A DNA stretch of 64,000 bases, from contig NZ_PDWW01000004.1 of assembly GCF_010093445.1 (NCBI RefSeq), forward strand, positions 62,001 to 126,000, written 5' to 3'. Numbering within the stretch: position 1 is the stretch's first letter; each line of letters starts with the position of its first letter. This document shows, piece by piece, positions 18,798 through 27,814 of the stretch. Both the position numbers and the translations under genes were made by a program. The notes under the pieces were generated by a model that was not told where the DNA came from, did no database searches, and saw only the letters and a list, made by a program, of their open reading frames with translations. Origin of the DNA: Pseudoxanthomonas japonensis. Lineage in GTDB: Bacteria > Pseudomonadota > Gammaproteobacteria > Xanthomonadales > Xanthomonadaceae.

Positions 18798-20717
18798 ATG
18801 ACCGCAACGAATGCCTACCGCCCGCGGCCGTCCCGGCGCCTGGCGACCTTCCGGCTCTGCTCTCTGGGGCTGGCCATCGGCCTGCTTGCCGCGGCGAGCG
18901 CCGCTGGCGCCGCGTCGCCTGCACCGCAGGCCGCGTCCCCCGTTGCCGCCGCCCAGCCGGCATCGGGCGTCGCGGTATCGAACATCGATTTCCGTCGGGG
19001 CGAGGATGGTTCCGGCCGCCTGATCGTCAAGTTCGATGGCCAGGGCGCGGCGCCCGATCTGCGCAACCAGGGCGACAGCGTCGTGGTGAACGTCGGCAAC
19101 GCCACGTTGCCGGCCTCGCTGCAGCGTCCGCTCAACGTGGTCGACTTCGCCACCCCGGTGCAGCGCGTCGAAGCCCAGAGCAAGGGCGGCGGCACGCAGC
19201 TGGTCCTGAGTACGCGCGGCGACTTCGAGTCGCTGGCCTACCAGTCCGGCAACGAGTACGTCGTCGAGATCGTGCCGGCCGCCGGCAAGAAGGCCATGGG
19301 CAGCGCGACTGCCACGTCCGGCACCAGCGCATCGGCGGTGGTGGCCGCCGCGCAGAAGGTGGCATCCGAAGCGCGCCGCTACAGCGGCCGTCCGGTGACG
19401 TTCAACTTCCAGGACGTGCCGGTGCGCACCGTGCTGCAGCTGATCGCCGAAGAATCCAACCTCAACATCGTCGCGTCCGACACCGTGCAGGGCAACGTCA
19501 CCCTGCGCCTGGTCAACGTGCCGTGGGACCAGGCGCTGGACATCGTGTTGCGTGCCAAGGGCTTGGACAAGCGCCGCGACGGCGCCGTGGTCTGGGTCGC
19601 ACCGCAGCCCGAGCTGGCCAAGTTCGAGCAGGACAAGGAAGACGCGCGCATCGCGATCGAGAACCGCGAGGACATGGTCACCGACTACGTCCAGATCAAC
19701 TATCACAGCGCCGCGGCTATCTTCAAGGCGCTCACCGAGGCCAAGGGCATCGGCAACCAGGGCAGCGGCGGCGGTGGCGGCGGCAACAGCCAGAACGAGA
19801 ACGGCTTCCTGTCCCCGCGTGGCCGCCTCGTTGCCGATGAACGCACCAACATGCTGATGATCAGCGACATCCCGAAGAAGGTCGCGCAGATGCGCGAGCT
19901 GATCTCGATGATCGACCGTCCCGTGGACCAGGTGCTGATCGAAGGCCGCATCGTCATCGCCAGCGATACCTTCGCGCGCGACCTGGGTGCGAGGTTCGGC
20001 ATCCAGGGGCGTCGTTTCGGTGATCGCAGCCAGGGCATCGGTGGCTCGCTGGGTGGGAATGCGGGCAATGTCACCAATCCCGCGCGTCCGATTACGCCAG
20101 GTGCGCTGAACGTCAATCTGCCGGCAGGCAATTTCACGGATACGACAGCGGGCGCGCTGGCGTACACGCTGCTGGGGCGCAATTTCTCCATCGATCTCGA
20201 GCTGTCGGCGATGCAGGAGGAGGGGCGTGGCGAGGTCATTTCCAACCCGCGCATCGTCACCGCCAACCAGCGCGAGGGCGTGATCCGCCAAGGCAGGGAA
20301 ATCGGCTACGTCACGATCACGGCAGGCCAGGGCGGCGTTACGACGCCGAATGTGCAGTTCAAGGAAGCACTGCTCGAGCTGAAGGTGATGCCGACCATCA
20401 CCAACGACGACCGCGTGTTCCTGAACCTCAACGTCAAGAAGGATGAAGTGGCGGAGCTGATCACGCTCGAGGGTTACGGCACGGTGCCGACCATCGACAA
20501 GCGCGAGATCAACACCGCCGTGCTGGTGGAGGATGGCCAGACCGTCGTGATCGGCGGTGTGTACGAGTTCACCGATCGCAGCAGCGTGGCCAAGGTGCCG
20601 TTCCTGGGCGACATCCCCTTCCTGGGCAACCTGTTCAAGAAGAAAGGTCGCAGCAAGCAGAAGGCCGAGTTGCTGATCTTCATCACCCCGAAGGTGCTGA
20701 CGGTCGCCAAGCGCTGA
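18798..20717 (+). CDS. pilQ: Type IV pilus secretin PilQ
   Basis: A 639-residue outer-membrane secretin through which the pilus passes. After a signal peptide there is one AMIN domain (about residues 60-140, VSNIDFRRGEDGSGRLIVKF), which binds peptidoglycan; an STN/N0 domain (VPVRTVLQLIAEESNLNIV); a secretin N1 repeat with a Gly-rich insert (GGGGGGN); and the C-terminal secretin barrel (VLIEGRIVIAS ... VFLNLNVKKDEVAELI ... VPFLGDIPFLGNLF). Only one AMIN domain is evident, where many PilQ proteins have two. ATG 18798 follows GGGGGATA; ATG 18780, overlapping the pilP stop, is an alternative. Last gene of the operon, followed by a terminator. Confidence 0.96.
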   Translation: MTATNAYRPRPSRRLATFRLCSLGLAIGLLAAASAAGAASPAPQAASPVAAAQPASGVAVSNIDFRRGEDGSGRLIVKFDGQGAAPDLRNQGDSVVVNVGNATLPASLQRPLNVVDFATPVQRVEAQSKGGGTQLVLSTRGDFESLAYQSGNEYVVEIVPAAGKKAMGSATATSGTSASAVVAAAQKVASEARRYSGRPVTFNFQDVPVRTVLQLIAEESNLNIVASDTVQGNVTLRLVNVPWDQALDIVLRAKGLDKRRDGAVVWVAPQPELAKFEQDKEDARIAIENREDMVTDYVQINYHSAAAIFKALTEAKGIGNQGSGGGGGGNSQNENGFLSPRGRLVADERTNMLMISDIPKKVAQMRELISMIDRPVDQVLIEGRIVIASDTFARDLGARFGIQGRRFGDRSQGIGGSLGGNAGNVTNPARPITPGALNVNLPAGNFTDTTAGALAYTLLGRNFSIDLELSAMQEEGRGEVISNPRIVTANQREGVIRQGREIGYVTITAGQGGVTTPNVQFKEALLELKVMPTITNDDRVFLNLNVKKDEVAELITLEGYGTVPTIDKREINTAVLVEDGQTVVIGGVYEFTDRSSVAKVPFLGDIPFLGNLFKKKGRSKQKAELLIFITPKVLTVAKR

Positions 20718-20741
20718 GGCTGGTCGATCCGGAACAGAGAG

Positions 20742-20771
20742 GACGGGCCGCACTGCGGCCCGTCTTCATTT
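20742..20771 (+). terminator. Terminator of the pil operon
   Basis: A 10-bp perfect stem GACGGGCCGC/GCGGCCCGTC (20742-20751 with 20755-20764) with a 3-base loop is followed by TTCATTT. Confidence 0.75.
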
Positions 20772-20885
20772 GCGGAAGGCGGGGCGGGAATTCCCGCTGA
20801 ATCCGTGCCGTTCCTCACAGGGGGTTCCGGGAACCCGCGTGGCACACTGGCGGTCCCACGCGCACCCCGCCCTGCCCGGAAGCCC

Positions 20886-21875
20886 ATGGACCATCCCGCC
20901 GCCGATGCTCGCCTGTTCGAGCGATTCGTTTCCCTGCGTGAGGATCTCTCGCAGACCATCGTCGGGCAGTCGGCGCTGGTCGAGCGCCTGCTGATCGCGT
21001 TGCTGGCCGACGGTCATCTGCTGGTCGAAGGCGCGCCCGGGCTCGCCAAGACCACCGCCATCCGCGCGTTGGCGTCGAGACTGCAGGCCGAGTTCGCCCG
21101 CGTGCAGTTCACGCCCGACCTGCTGCCGGCCGATCTGACGGGCACAGAGGTCTGGCGCCCGCAGGACGGACGCTTCGAGTTCCAGGCCGGGCCGATCTTC
21201 CATCCGCTGCTGCTGGCCGACGAGATCAACCGGGCGCCGGCGAAGGTGCAGTCGGCGCTGCTGGAAGCGATGGGCGAACGCCAGGTGACGGTGGGCCGTC
21301 ATACCTATCCGCTGCCGGCGCTGTTCCTGGTCATGGCGACACAGAATCCGATCGAGCAGGAAGGCACCTTCCCGTTGCCGGAAGCGCAGCTCGACCGGTT
21401 CCTGATGCACGTGAAAATCGGCTATCCCGAAGCCGCGGCCGAAGCCGACATCCTGCGACTGGCGCGTGATCGTGCGCGCGAGCAGATGCAGCCGGCTCGG
21501 GACGCCCTGAGCCGGATGCCGCTGGAGGATGTCTTCGAAGCGCGCACGCAGGTGCTCGACCTGCACCTGGCGCCGGCGCTGGAGCGCTACCTGATCGAGC
21601 TGGTGCTCGCCTCGCGCGATGCTTCCCGTTACGACGCGACGCTGGCGCGGCGCATCGCCTGGGGCGCCAGTCCGCGTGGCTCCATCGCGCTGGAACGCTG
21701 CGCGCGCGCGCGCGCCTGGTTGGCGGGGCGCGACTACGTGACGCCCGACGACATCCGTGCCATCGCGCCCGACGTACTGCGCCACCGCGTGCTGCCCAGC
21801 TACGAGGCGACGGCGGAAGGCTGGGATGGCGATCGTCTGGTGAAGGCGTTGCTCGACGTGGTTCCGCTGCCCTGA
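20886..21875 (+). CDS. MoxR-family AAA+ ATPase
   Basis: A 329-residue AAA+ ATPase of the MoxR family, chaperone-like proteins that work with von Willebrand factor A (VWA) proteins to activate or assemble target complexes. Walker A is GAPGLAKT near residue 49, followed by the MoxR-typical LLPADLTGTEVW, the Walker B region LLADEINRAPAKVQSALLEAM and the sensor segment VMATQNPIEQEGTFPLPEAQ. ATG 20886 gives the standard N-terminus (MDHPAADARLFERF). It is the first gene of a run of six with DUF58, DUF4381, two VWA proteins and a BatD-like protein, all touching or overlapping. The client is unknown. Confidence 0.93.
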   Translation: MDHPAADARLFERFVSLREDLSQTIVGQSALVERLLIALLADGHLLVEGAPGLAKTTAIRALASRLQAEFARVQFTPDLLPADLTGTEVWRPQDGRFEFQAGPIFHPLLLADEINRAPAKVQSALLEAMGERQVTVGRHTYPLPALFLVMATQNPIEQEGTFPLPEAQLDRFLMHVKIGYPEAAAEADILRLARDRAREQMQPARDALSRMPLEDVFEARTQVLDLHLAPALERYLIELVLASRDASRYDATLARRIAWGASPRGSIALERCARARAWLAGRDYVTPDDIRAIAPDVLRHRVLPSYEATAEGWDGDRLVKALLDVVPLP

Positions 21876-21894
21876 GTCGGGATCGCACCGCTCC

Positions 21895-22791
21895 ATGAAC
21901 GAAGGCATCATCCCCAGCCTGTCCGAGCTCATCGCATTGCGGGCGAGCGCGCAACGACGCCCGCCCGCGCGCCGCGGCCGGCACTCGGTCACCGGTCCGT
22001 CCGCCTCGCCGCTACGCGGACGCGGCATGGAATATGCCGAATCACGCGAGTACGTCGCCGGCGACGACGTGCGCCACATCGACTGGCGGCTGACGGCACG
22101 CAGTGGTCGCACGCATACCAAGCTGTTCCAGGCCGAGCGCGAACGGCTGACGCTCCTCGTCGCCGATACGTCGCCGTTGCTGTACTTCGGTACGCGTACC
22201 CGCTTCAAGTCGGTGCAGGCGGCGCGCGCAGGTGCCGTGGCCGCCTGGCAGGCGGTGCGCGAGGGCGATCGCATCGCCATCGTCCGCGGCAGCATGGCGG
22301 AAGCGCCGGTGCCGCCGGCTTCCGGTACGCGCGGCGCATTGCGCGTGCTCGATGCGCTGGTGCGCTGGTATGCGGCCACGCCGCCGGACGATCTCGGCCT
22401 GGCGTTCGCGCTCGATCACGCCGCGCGCCTGCTGCGGCCCGGTTCGCGATTGCTGGTCCTGGCCGAGCCCCACAGCGTGGCCGCCATTCCCGAATCGCGC
22501 TGGCCGGCGCTCGCCGCCCATCATGACGTCGTCGTCCTGCTGCTGACGGATCCGCTCGAAACGGCGCCGCCGTCGCAGCGCCTGCCGTTCGTCTCGGGTG
22601 GCCAGCGCGTCGAACTCGACCTGGCGAGCGATGCACAGCGCGAGGCGTGGCGTGCCGAATTCCAGCGTCCGCTCGACCGCGCTCTCGATCTGCTTCCGGC
22701 GCGCGGCGTGCAGGTGAGGATGCTCGCGACCGATGCGCCCAGCGACGCCTGGCTGGCCGCGCTGGGGCGCATGCAGCCGCAGGTGGCGTGA
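21895..22791 (+). CDS. DUF58 domain-containing protein
   Basis: A 298-residue soluble protein with the DUF58 core: GMEYAESREYVAGDDVRHID followed by WRLTARSG (about residues 44-72), the most conserved block of the family, and a VWA-like fold downstream (LLVADTSPLLYFG). DUF58 genes almost always lie beside moxR and VWA genes, as here, and are thought to be part of the same machinery. The start is 19 bases after the MoxR stop. No membrane segment is evident, in contrast to many longer DUF58 proteins. Confidence 0.9.
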   Translation: MNEGIIPSLSELIALRASAQRRPPARRGRHSVTGPSASPLRGRGMEYAESREYVAGDDVRHIDWRLTARSGRTHTKLFQAERERLTLLVADTSPLLYFGTRTRFKSVQAARAGAVAAWQAVREGDRIAIVRGSMAEAPVPPASGTRGALRVLDALVRWYAATPPDDLGLAFALDHAARLLRPGSRLLVLAEPHSVAAIPESRWPALAAHHDVVVLLLTDPLETAPPSQRLPFVSGGQRVELDLASDAQREAWRAEFQRPLDRALDLLPARGVQVRMLATDAPSDAWLAALGRMQPQVA

Positions 22792-22792
22792 G

Positions 22793-23245
22793 ATGGACGT
22801 GGCGGCGCTCGTGTTGCGCGACGTGCATGTGCCTGCGTCGCCCTCGTTCTGGCCGCCGGCACCCGGGTGGTGGGTGGTGTTCGCCATCGTCGCGTTGTCG
22901 GTAGCCTGGATCGCAGCGTGGCGATTCTCCGTCCGCTGCAGGCGGCGGCGCTGGCAGCACTGGTTCGATGCCGCAAGCGAGGCGTATTCGGCGGCGGACC
23001 GGGTGGCCGCGATGTCCGAACGCCTGCGCCGCGCCGCACGGCGCGTCGATCCCGCGGCGGATCGTCTGGAAGGCGAGGCGTGGCTGCAGTTCCTCGATGG
23101 CCGGCGTGGCCAGGCGTTCTCGCAAGGCCCCGGTCGCCTGCTGATGGATGGAGGCTACCGCCGCGACGTTCCGCCGGCTGAGCTCGCTGCCGCCACCGCG
23201 GTTGCACGCGCCCGCTTCCTCGAACTGATGGGGGGCGTGCGGTGA
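22793..23245 (+). CDS. DUF4381 family membrane protein
   Basis: A 150-residue protein with an N-terminal proline-tryptophan segment (FWPPAPGWW), one membrane helix (about residues 24-45) and a cytoplasmic helical tail ending in ARFLELMGGVR. This pattern fits DUF4381, a small component found in moxR/VWA operons. ATG 22793 begins one base after the DUF58 stop; an earlier in-frame ATG would overlap DUF58 heavily. Its last codons overlap the next GTG start. Confidence 0.85.
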   Translation: MDVAALVLRDVHVPASPSFWPPAPGWWVVFAIVALSVAWIAAWRFSVRCRRRRWQHWFDAASEAYSAADRVAAMSERLRRAARRVDPAADRLEGEAWLQFLDGRRGQAFSQGPGRLLMDGGYRRDVPPAELAAATAVARARFLELMGGVR

Positions 23246-24264
23246 GCCTGTCGCTGCCCACCCTGCAGTGGTTGCATGACGGCTATGCGGGCTTCGCGTG
23301 GCCGTGGTTGTGGCTGGCGTTTCCGCTGCCGTGGCTGGTGCGCTGGCTGCTGCCCGCGCGCCGTTCGCATGGTGATGCGCTCAAGGTCCCCTATGGCCAC
23401 GCGATGCAGGCCATCGCGCAACGTGGCGGTCGCGCGTCGCCACGCCATGCCGCCGCGCTCGCCTGGCTGGCGTGGTTCCTGCTATGCGCTGCGGCGGCAC
23501 GCCCGCAGCAGTTCGGCGATGCGGTGACGCCGCCGGTGAGTGGACGCGACCTGATGCTGGCCGTGGATCTGTCGGGCAGCATGACCGAACCCGACATGGA
23601 GCTGGGCGGCGCCGTGGTCGATCGCCTGACCGCGGCGAAAGCAGTGCTGGCGGACTTCCTCGACCGCCGCGATGGCGACCGCGTCGGCCTGCTGGTGTTC
23701 GGGCAGCGCGCCTACGCGATGACCCCGCTGACGCGCGACCTGCACACGGTGCGCGAACAGTTGCGAGACGCCGTCGCCGGCCTCGCGGGACGCGAGACCG
23801 CCATCGGCGACGCCATCGCGCTTGCGGTGCGCCGCCTGCGCATGCAGCAGGATGGCCAGCGCGTACTGATCCTGTTGACCGACGGCGTCAATTCGGCGGG
23901 CGTGCTGACGCCGCAGAAGGCGGCGGAACTGGCGAAGGAAGAGCGCGTGCGCATCCATACCATCGCCTTCGGCGGCGATGGGGGCGTCAGCGTGTTCGGC
24001 ATCCCGTTGCCGATGCCGGCCAGTGCGTCCGACGCCATCGACGAAGCGACGCTGCGCACGGTGGCGGAACAGACGGGTGGTCGCTTCTACCGCGCACGCG
24101 ATACGCGCGAACTTGCGGGCATCTATGCCGAACTCGATCGGCTCGAGCCCGTGGAGCAACCCGGCAAGGCGGTGCGTCCGCGCATCGAGCGCTATGCGTG
24201 GCCGCTCGCCGCTGCGCTGGCGATATCGCTGATCGCGTTCGTGCTGCCACGGAGGCGGGCATGA
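23242..24264 (+). CDS. VWA domain-containing membrane protein (BatA-like)
   Basis: A 340-residue protein with N-terminal membrane helices (about residues 15-38 and 66-82), a periplasmic VWA domain and a C-terminal helix (LAAALAISLIAFVLP). The metal-ion-dependent adhesion site is complete: AVDLSGSMTEPD (DxSxS), the downstream Thr in MTPLTRDL, and the Asp in ILLTDGVNS. This matches BatA of Bacteroides-type aerotolerance operons and similar VWA proteins that pair with MoxR. The GTG start overlaps the DUF4381 stop (GTGA), and the end overlaps the next ATG. Confidence 0.92.
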   Translation: MSLSLPTLQWLHDGYAGFAWPWLWLAFPLPWLVRWLLPARRSHGDALKVPYGHAMQAIAQRGGRASPRHAAALAWLAWFLLCAAAARPQQFGDAVTPPVSGRDLMLAVDLSGSMTEPDMELGGAVVDRLTAAKAVLADFLDRRDGDRVGLLVFGQRAYAMTPLTRDLHTVREQLRDAVAGLAGRETAIGDAIALAVRRLRMQQDGQRVLILLTDGVNSAGVLTPQKAAELAKEERVRIHTIAFGGDGGVSVFGIPLPMPASASDAIDEATLRTVAEQTGGRFYRARDTRELAGIYAELDRLEPVEQPGKAVRPRIERYAWPLAAALAISLIAFVLPRRRA

Positions 24265-26006
24265 GCGTCGACTGGGCCGCCCTGCATTTCCTGCGTCCCC
24301 ACTGGCTGTGGGCGCTGCTGGCGTTGCCCGTGCTGGCCTGGGCCTGGCGCGCGCAACGGCAACGCCGCAGCGCATGGCGGGGACACGTCGATGCTCACCT
24401 GCTGCCACATGTGCTGGTGCAGGGGGGCGCCGGCGCGCGCACCGGCCTGATCGCCGCGCTGGCGGCCTGCACGCTGGCCGTGCTCGCGCTGGCCGGCCCC
24501 AGCTGGCGACAGGCCGAACAGCCGCTCTGGCAAGTGAAGCGGCCACTGGTCATCGTGCTGGACCTCTCCAGCCGCACCACGACCAGCGACCTGCCGCCTT
24601 CTCGCCTGCTGCAGGCGCGCGCGAAGCTGGCGCAGGTGCTGGAGGCCCGTGCGGGCAGCCCGGTCGCACTGGTGGCGTACGCCGAGGACGCCTTCACCGT
24701 CACGCCCTTGACCGACGACACCGCGAACATCCGGCTGTTCCTCGATGACCTGGCGCCCGAGATCATGCCGGCGGACGGGCAACGGACGGATCGCGGCATC
24801 GCATGGGCGGCGCGGCTGCTCTCGCAGGCGGAGGCGCGCAGCGGCGACATCCTCGTGCTCACGGATCGCGCGGATCCCGCGGCCATGACGGAGGCGGCAT
24901 CCGCGCGTACGGGAGGCTATGCCGTGTCGGCGCTCGGCCTCGGTACCGCGGCCGGCGCGGCGTACCGCGGAAGCGACGGTGCGATCGGACACGCTGCACT
25001 CGATGCCTCCTCACTGGGTGGTCTCGCGTCGGCCGGCGGCGGTCGCTACCACGCGTTGACGGCCGACGATGGCGATCTTGCGGCACTGGGGTTGCGGACA
25101 CCCGTCGACAGCGCAGGCGAAGCCGCCACGGCCGGTGGCGGCAAGGCGTGGCGGGATGAGGGTTACTGGCTGCTGATTCCGTTGATGGCGATCGCCCTGC
25201 TCGGCTTCCGCCGGGGTGCGGCGCTGGTCCTGGTCGGCGCGTTGTGGCTGCCGATGGCGTCGCCCGCCTCCGCCGCCGGTGTCGACTGGTGGCAGCGTGC
25301 CGACCAGGTCGAACACGCGCGTGTAGTCCGAGGCGCCGATGCGTACCGGCAGGGCGATTTCGCGGCGGCGGAGAAAGCCTTCACGGGCGTCGATACGGCC
25401 GAAGGCTGGTACAACCTCGGCAACGCGCTGGCCAAGCAGCAGCGCTACGACGATGCCATCGCCGCCTACGACCGCGCATTGCGCGCGCAGCCTGGCATGC
25501 CCGATGCGGTCGCGAACCGCGCCGCAGTCGATGCCGCCCGCAAGCGACCGCCGTCGTCGGACGAGAGCCAGGGCAAGTCCGGACAGAAGGGCGATGGAAA
25601 GCAGGGAGCAGGCTCGCAGGGTGACGCGAAGCCGCAACCGGGCGAACAGAAAAACCCCTCGCCCTCGCAGGCCAAGGGTGAGCCATCCTCGCAGGGCCAG
25701 GAGAAGACGCCGCCTGCGACGGCACCCTCCCGTCCGCCTTCTTCGTCACCGGCGGATGCGTCGGCGCAATCGGCCGCCGATGCCGCGCAACGCGAGCGCA
25801 TGCGCGAGGCGATGGCGAAGGCTGCCGCACAGCGTGCGGAGCAGGAGAAACAGGGCCAGCCGGCCGTGCAGGCGGAGACCGCGGAACAGCGCGAGCGCCG
25901 TCAGGCGGTGGATGCATGGTTGAAACGCGTGCCGGACGAACCGGGCTCGCTGCTGAAGGCGAAGTTCCGCCTCGAACAGGAACGGCGACAGAGGGAAGGA
26001 CGATGA
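24261..26006 (+). CDS. VWA plus TPR membrane protein (BatB/BatC fusion-like)
   Basis: A 581-residue protein. N-terminal helices flank a VWA domain (about residues 90-280), a second pair of hydrophobic segments lies around 300-340, then come TPR repeats (AEGWYNLGNALAKQQRYDDA) and a long Gln/Ser/Pro/Lys-rich linker before a charged C-terminal helix. This is the layout of BatB fused to BatC. The VWA metal site is altered: the DxSxS motif reads DLSSR, so its last serine is replaced by arginine, although the later Thr (TPLTDD) and Asp (LTDRAD) are kept. Metal binding may therefore be weaker or lost. ATGA overlaps join it to both neighbours, so translation is probably coupled. Confidence 0.9.
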   Translation: MSVDWAALHFLRPHWLWALLALPVLAWAWRAQRQRRSAWRGHVDAHLLPHVLVQGGAGARTGLIAALAACTLAVLALAGPSWRQAEQPLWQVKRPLVIVLDLSSRTTTSDLPPSRLLQARAKLAQVLEARAGSPVALVAYAEDAFTVTPLTDDTANIRLFLDDLAPEIMPADGQRTDRGIAWAARLLSQAEARSGDILVLTDRADPAAMTEAASARTGGYAVSALGLGTAAGAAYRGSDGAIGHAALDASSLGGLASAGGGRYHALTADDGDLAALGLRTPVDSAGEAATAGGGKAWRDEGYWLLIPLMAIALLGFRRGAALVLVGALWLPMASPASAAGVDWWQRADQVEHARVVRGADAYRQGDFAAAEKAFTGVDTAEGWYNLGNALAKQQRYDDAIAAYDRALRAQPGMPDAVANRAAVDAARKRPPSSDESQGKSGQKGDGKQGAGSQGDAKPQPGEQKNPSPSQAKGEPSSQGQEKTPPATAPSRPPSSSPADASAQSAADAAQRERMREAMAKAAAQRAEQEKQGQPAVQAETAEQRERRQAVDAWLKRVPDEPGSLLKAKFRLEQERRQREGR

Positions 26007-27676
26007 AAGCTCGGGTGTGGCTGCTGCTGTGTCTGCTGTTGGCGTGGCCGCTGTCGTCGCTGGCGGCGACCCGTGCGTGGCTCGAGCAGACCGAGGTGTC
26101 GCTCGGCCAGGCCGTGACGTTGAATGTCGAAACCGATGCGGTATCCGCCACTCCTGACCTGACGCCGCTGATGCGCGATTTCGAGGTGGAAGGGCAGTCC
26201 GACAGCCGCAGCGTGCAACTGGTGAACGGGCGCGTGAGCAGCCGCACGACGTTCGCGCTCACGCTGCGCCCACGGCGCACGGGCACGCTGGCGATTCCCG
26301 CGCTCCAGGTGGGTGCCGAGCGTACCGTGCCGCTGGTGCTGGAGGTCGCCGCGACCCCGACCGCGAGCGCGGCGTCCAACGGGCTGGTGTTCGTCGAAAC
26401 CGAAGTCGACGACGGGAATCCCTACGTACAGCAGTCGGTCGGCGTCACGGTGCGCCTGTCCTACGCCACGCCGCTGGTGTCCGGCCAGCTCGACCTGGAT
26501 CCACCCGACGGCGCGCTGCTGCAGCGGGTCGGCGAGATCGTGCAGTCGAGCCGCGAGATCAATGGGCGCCGCTACAACACCGCCGAGCGCCGCTTCCTGC
26601 TGGTACCCGAGCGCAGCGGTCCGCTGACGTTGCCGGGTGCGCGCTTCAGCGGTCGCGGCGCGGGTGGCTGGATGGACGATCTGCTGGGTGGCAACAGCCG
26701 CGAGGTCAACATCACCGGCACGCCGCGCACGTTGCAGGTTCGACCGCAACCGGCCAACGCACCGCAGCCCTGGTTGCCGGTGCGCGACCTGCGGTTGCGG
26801 TACACCGCGGTGCCCGACCAGATGCGTACCGGCGAAGCCGCCACCCTCACCATCGAGACCACGGTCATCGGTGCGACCCAGGCGCAGTTGCCGGAATTGC
26901 CGGCACCGGTGGTGCCTGGTGCGCAGGTGTTCGCAGAACCTCCGCAGTACGACGAGAGCTTCGCGGGCGGCACGCCGCAGGTGAAGCTGACGCGCCGCTA
27001 TTCGCTGGTGCCATCGCAGGCGGGCACGCTGGCCGTACCCGGCGTCGCGATGGCCTGGTGGGACGTGCGCACGGGAACCGGCAAGCGCGCGACCTTGTCC
27101 GACCTGAGCATTCCCGTCGTGGCGGGAAGTGGCCAGGCATCGCGCCCGCCGGCACCTGCGGACGCCGCACCGGCGTCGCCGGGCGCGAAGGATGACGGCG
27201 TGATCGCGCTTGCCGGTGGGCGGCAGGTGCCCGCACAGCTGTGGCCCTGGCTCGCGGCCGGCTTCGCGCTGCTCTGGCTGGTCACGCTGGTGTGGGGGCT
27301 GTCGCGTCGGCAGGGCGGCGCCGGCGTGTCGCGTGCCCGCCCATCTCTGACGGACTCGCACGGGACGGTGGCATCCGCCACGCACACGGCCGCCGACCTG
27401 AAGCGTGTGCTGGACGCGGGGGATCTCGACGACATCGAGACGGTGCTCTGCGGCATGGCGCGTCCGCTGGCCACCGATCTTGATGATCTGCAGCGCCGCC
27501 TGGCATCAGCCGCGCAACGCGCGGCGTTGGACCTGCTGCGCCGTGCCCGCTGGGCCGGTGGCGATCCCGCGCAGGCCCGCCTCGCCCTGCGCGAGGCCTT
27601 CCGGGGTGGTCCCCATTGGCACGCCATGGATGCCGGCGTGACGGACGAACCGCTGCCGCCGCTCTACCCGCGATAG
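26003..27676 (+). CDS. BatD-like protein
   Basis: A 557-residue secreted, membrane-anchored protein. A signal peptide (KARVWLLLCLLLAWPLSSLA) is followed by three or more immunoglobulin-like beta domains (LEQTEVSLGQAVTLNVET; FVETEVDDGNPYVQQSVGVT; VPDQMRTGEAATLTIET), a helix near residue 415 (LWPWLAAGFALLWLVTLVWG) and a cytoplasmic helical tail. This matches BatD of MoxR/VWA operons. It is the last gene of the operon. The function is unknown beyond the association with cell-envelope stress tolerance in some bacteria. Confidence 0.88.
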   Translation: MKARVWLLLCLLLAWPLSSLAATRAWLEQTEVSLGQAVTLNVETDAVSATPDLTPLMRDFEVEGQSDSRSVQLVNGRVSSRTTFALTLRPRRTGTLAIPALQVGAERTVPLVLEVAATPTASAASNGLVFVETEVDDGNPYVQQSVGVTVRLSYATPLVSGQLDLDPPDGALLQRVGEIVQSSREINGRRYNTAERRFLLVPERSGPLTLPGARFSGRGAGGWMDDLLGGNSREVNITGTPRTLQVRPQPANAPQPWLPVRDLRLRYTAVPDQMRTGEAATLTIETTVIGATQAQLPELPAPVVPGAQVFAEPPQYDESFAGGTPQVKLTRRYSLVPSQAGTLAVPGVAMAWWDVRTGTGKRATLSDLSIPVVAGSGQASRPPAPADAAPASPGAKDDGVIALAGGRQVPAQLWPWLAAGFALLWLVTLVWGLSRRQGGAGVSRARPSLTDSHGTVASATHTAADLKRVLDAGDLDDIETVLCGMARPLATDLDDLQRRLASAAQRAALDLLRRARWAGGDPAQARLALREAFRGGPHWHAMDAGVTDEPLPPLYPR

Positions 27677-27814
27677 GGGAAAACGGGCCAACGTTCGTCA
27701 TCCCTTCGTTGCAGGCACCCGCGCTGCACGCGACCCGGAACGGCCTGTCGTGCAAGAACGGGGTGTCACGCCGGGTTTGCTAAGCTCCCGAACTTGTCTC
27801 CGCAGGACCCGCCG

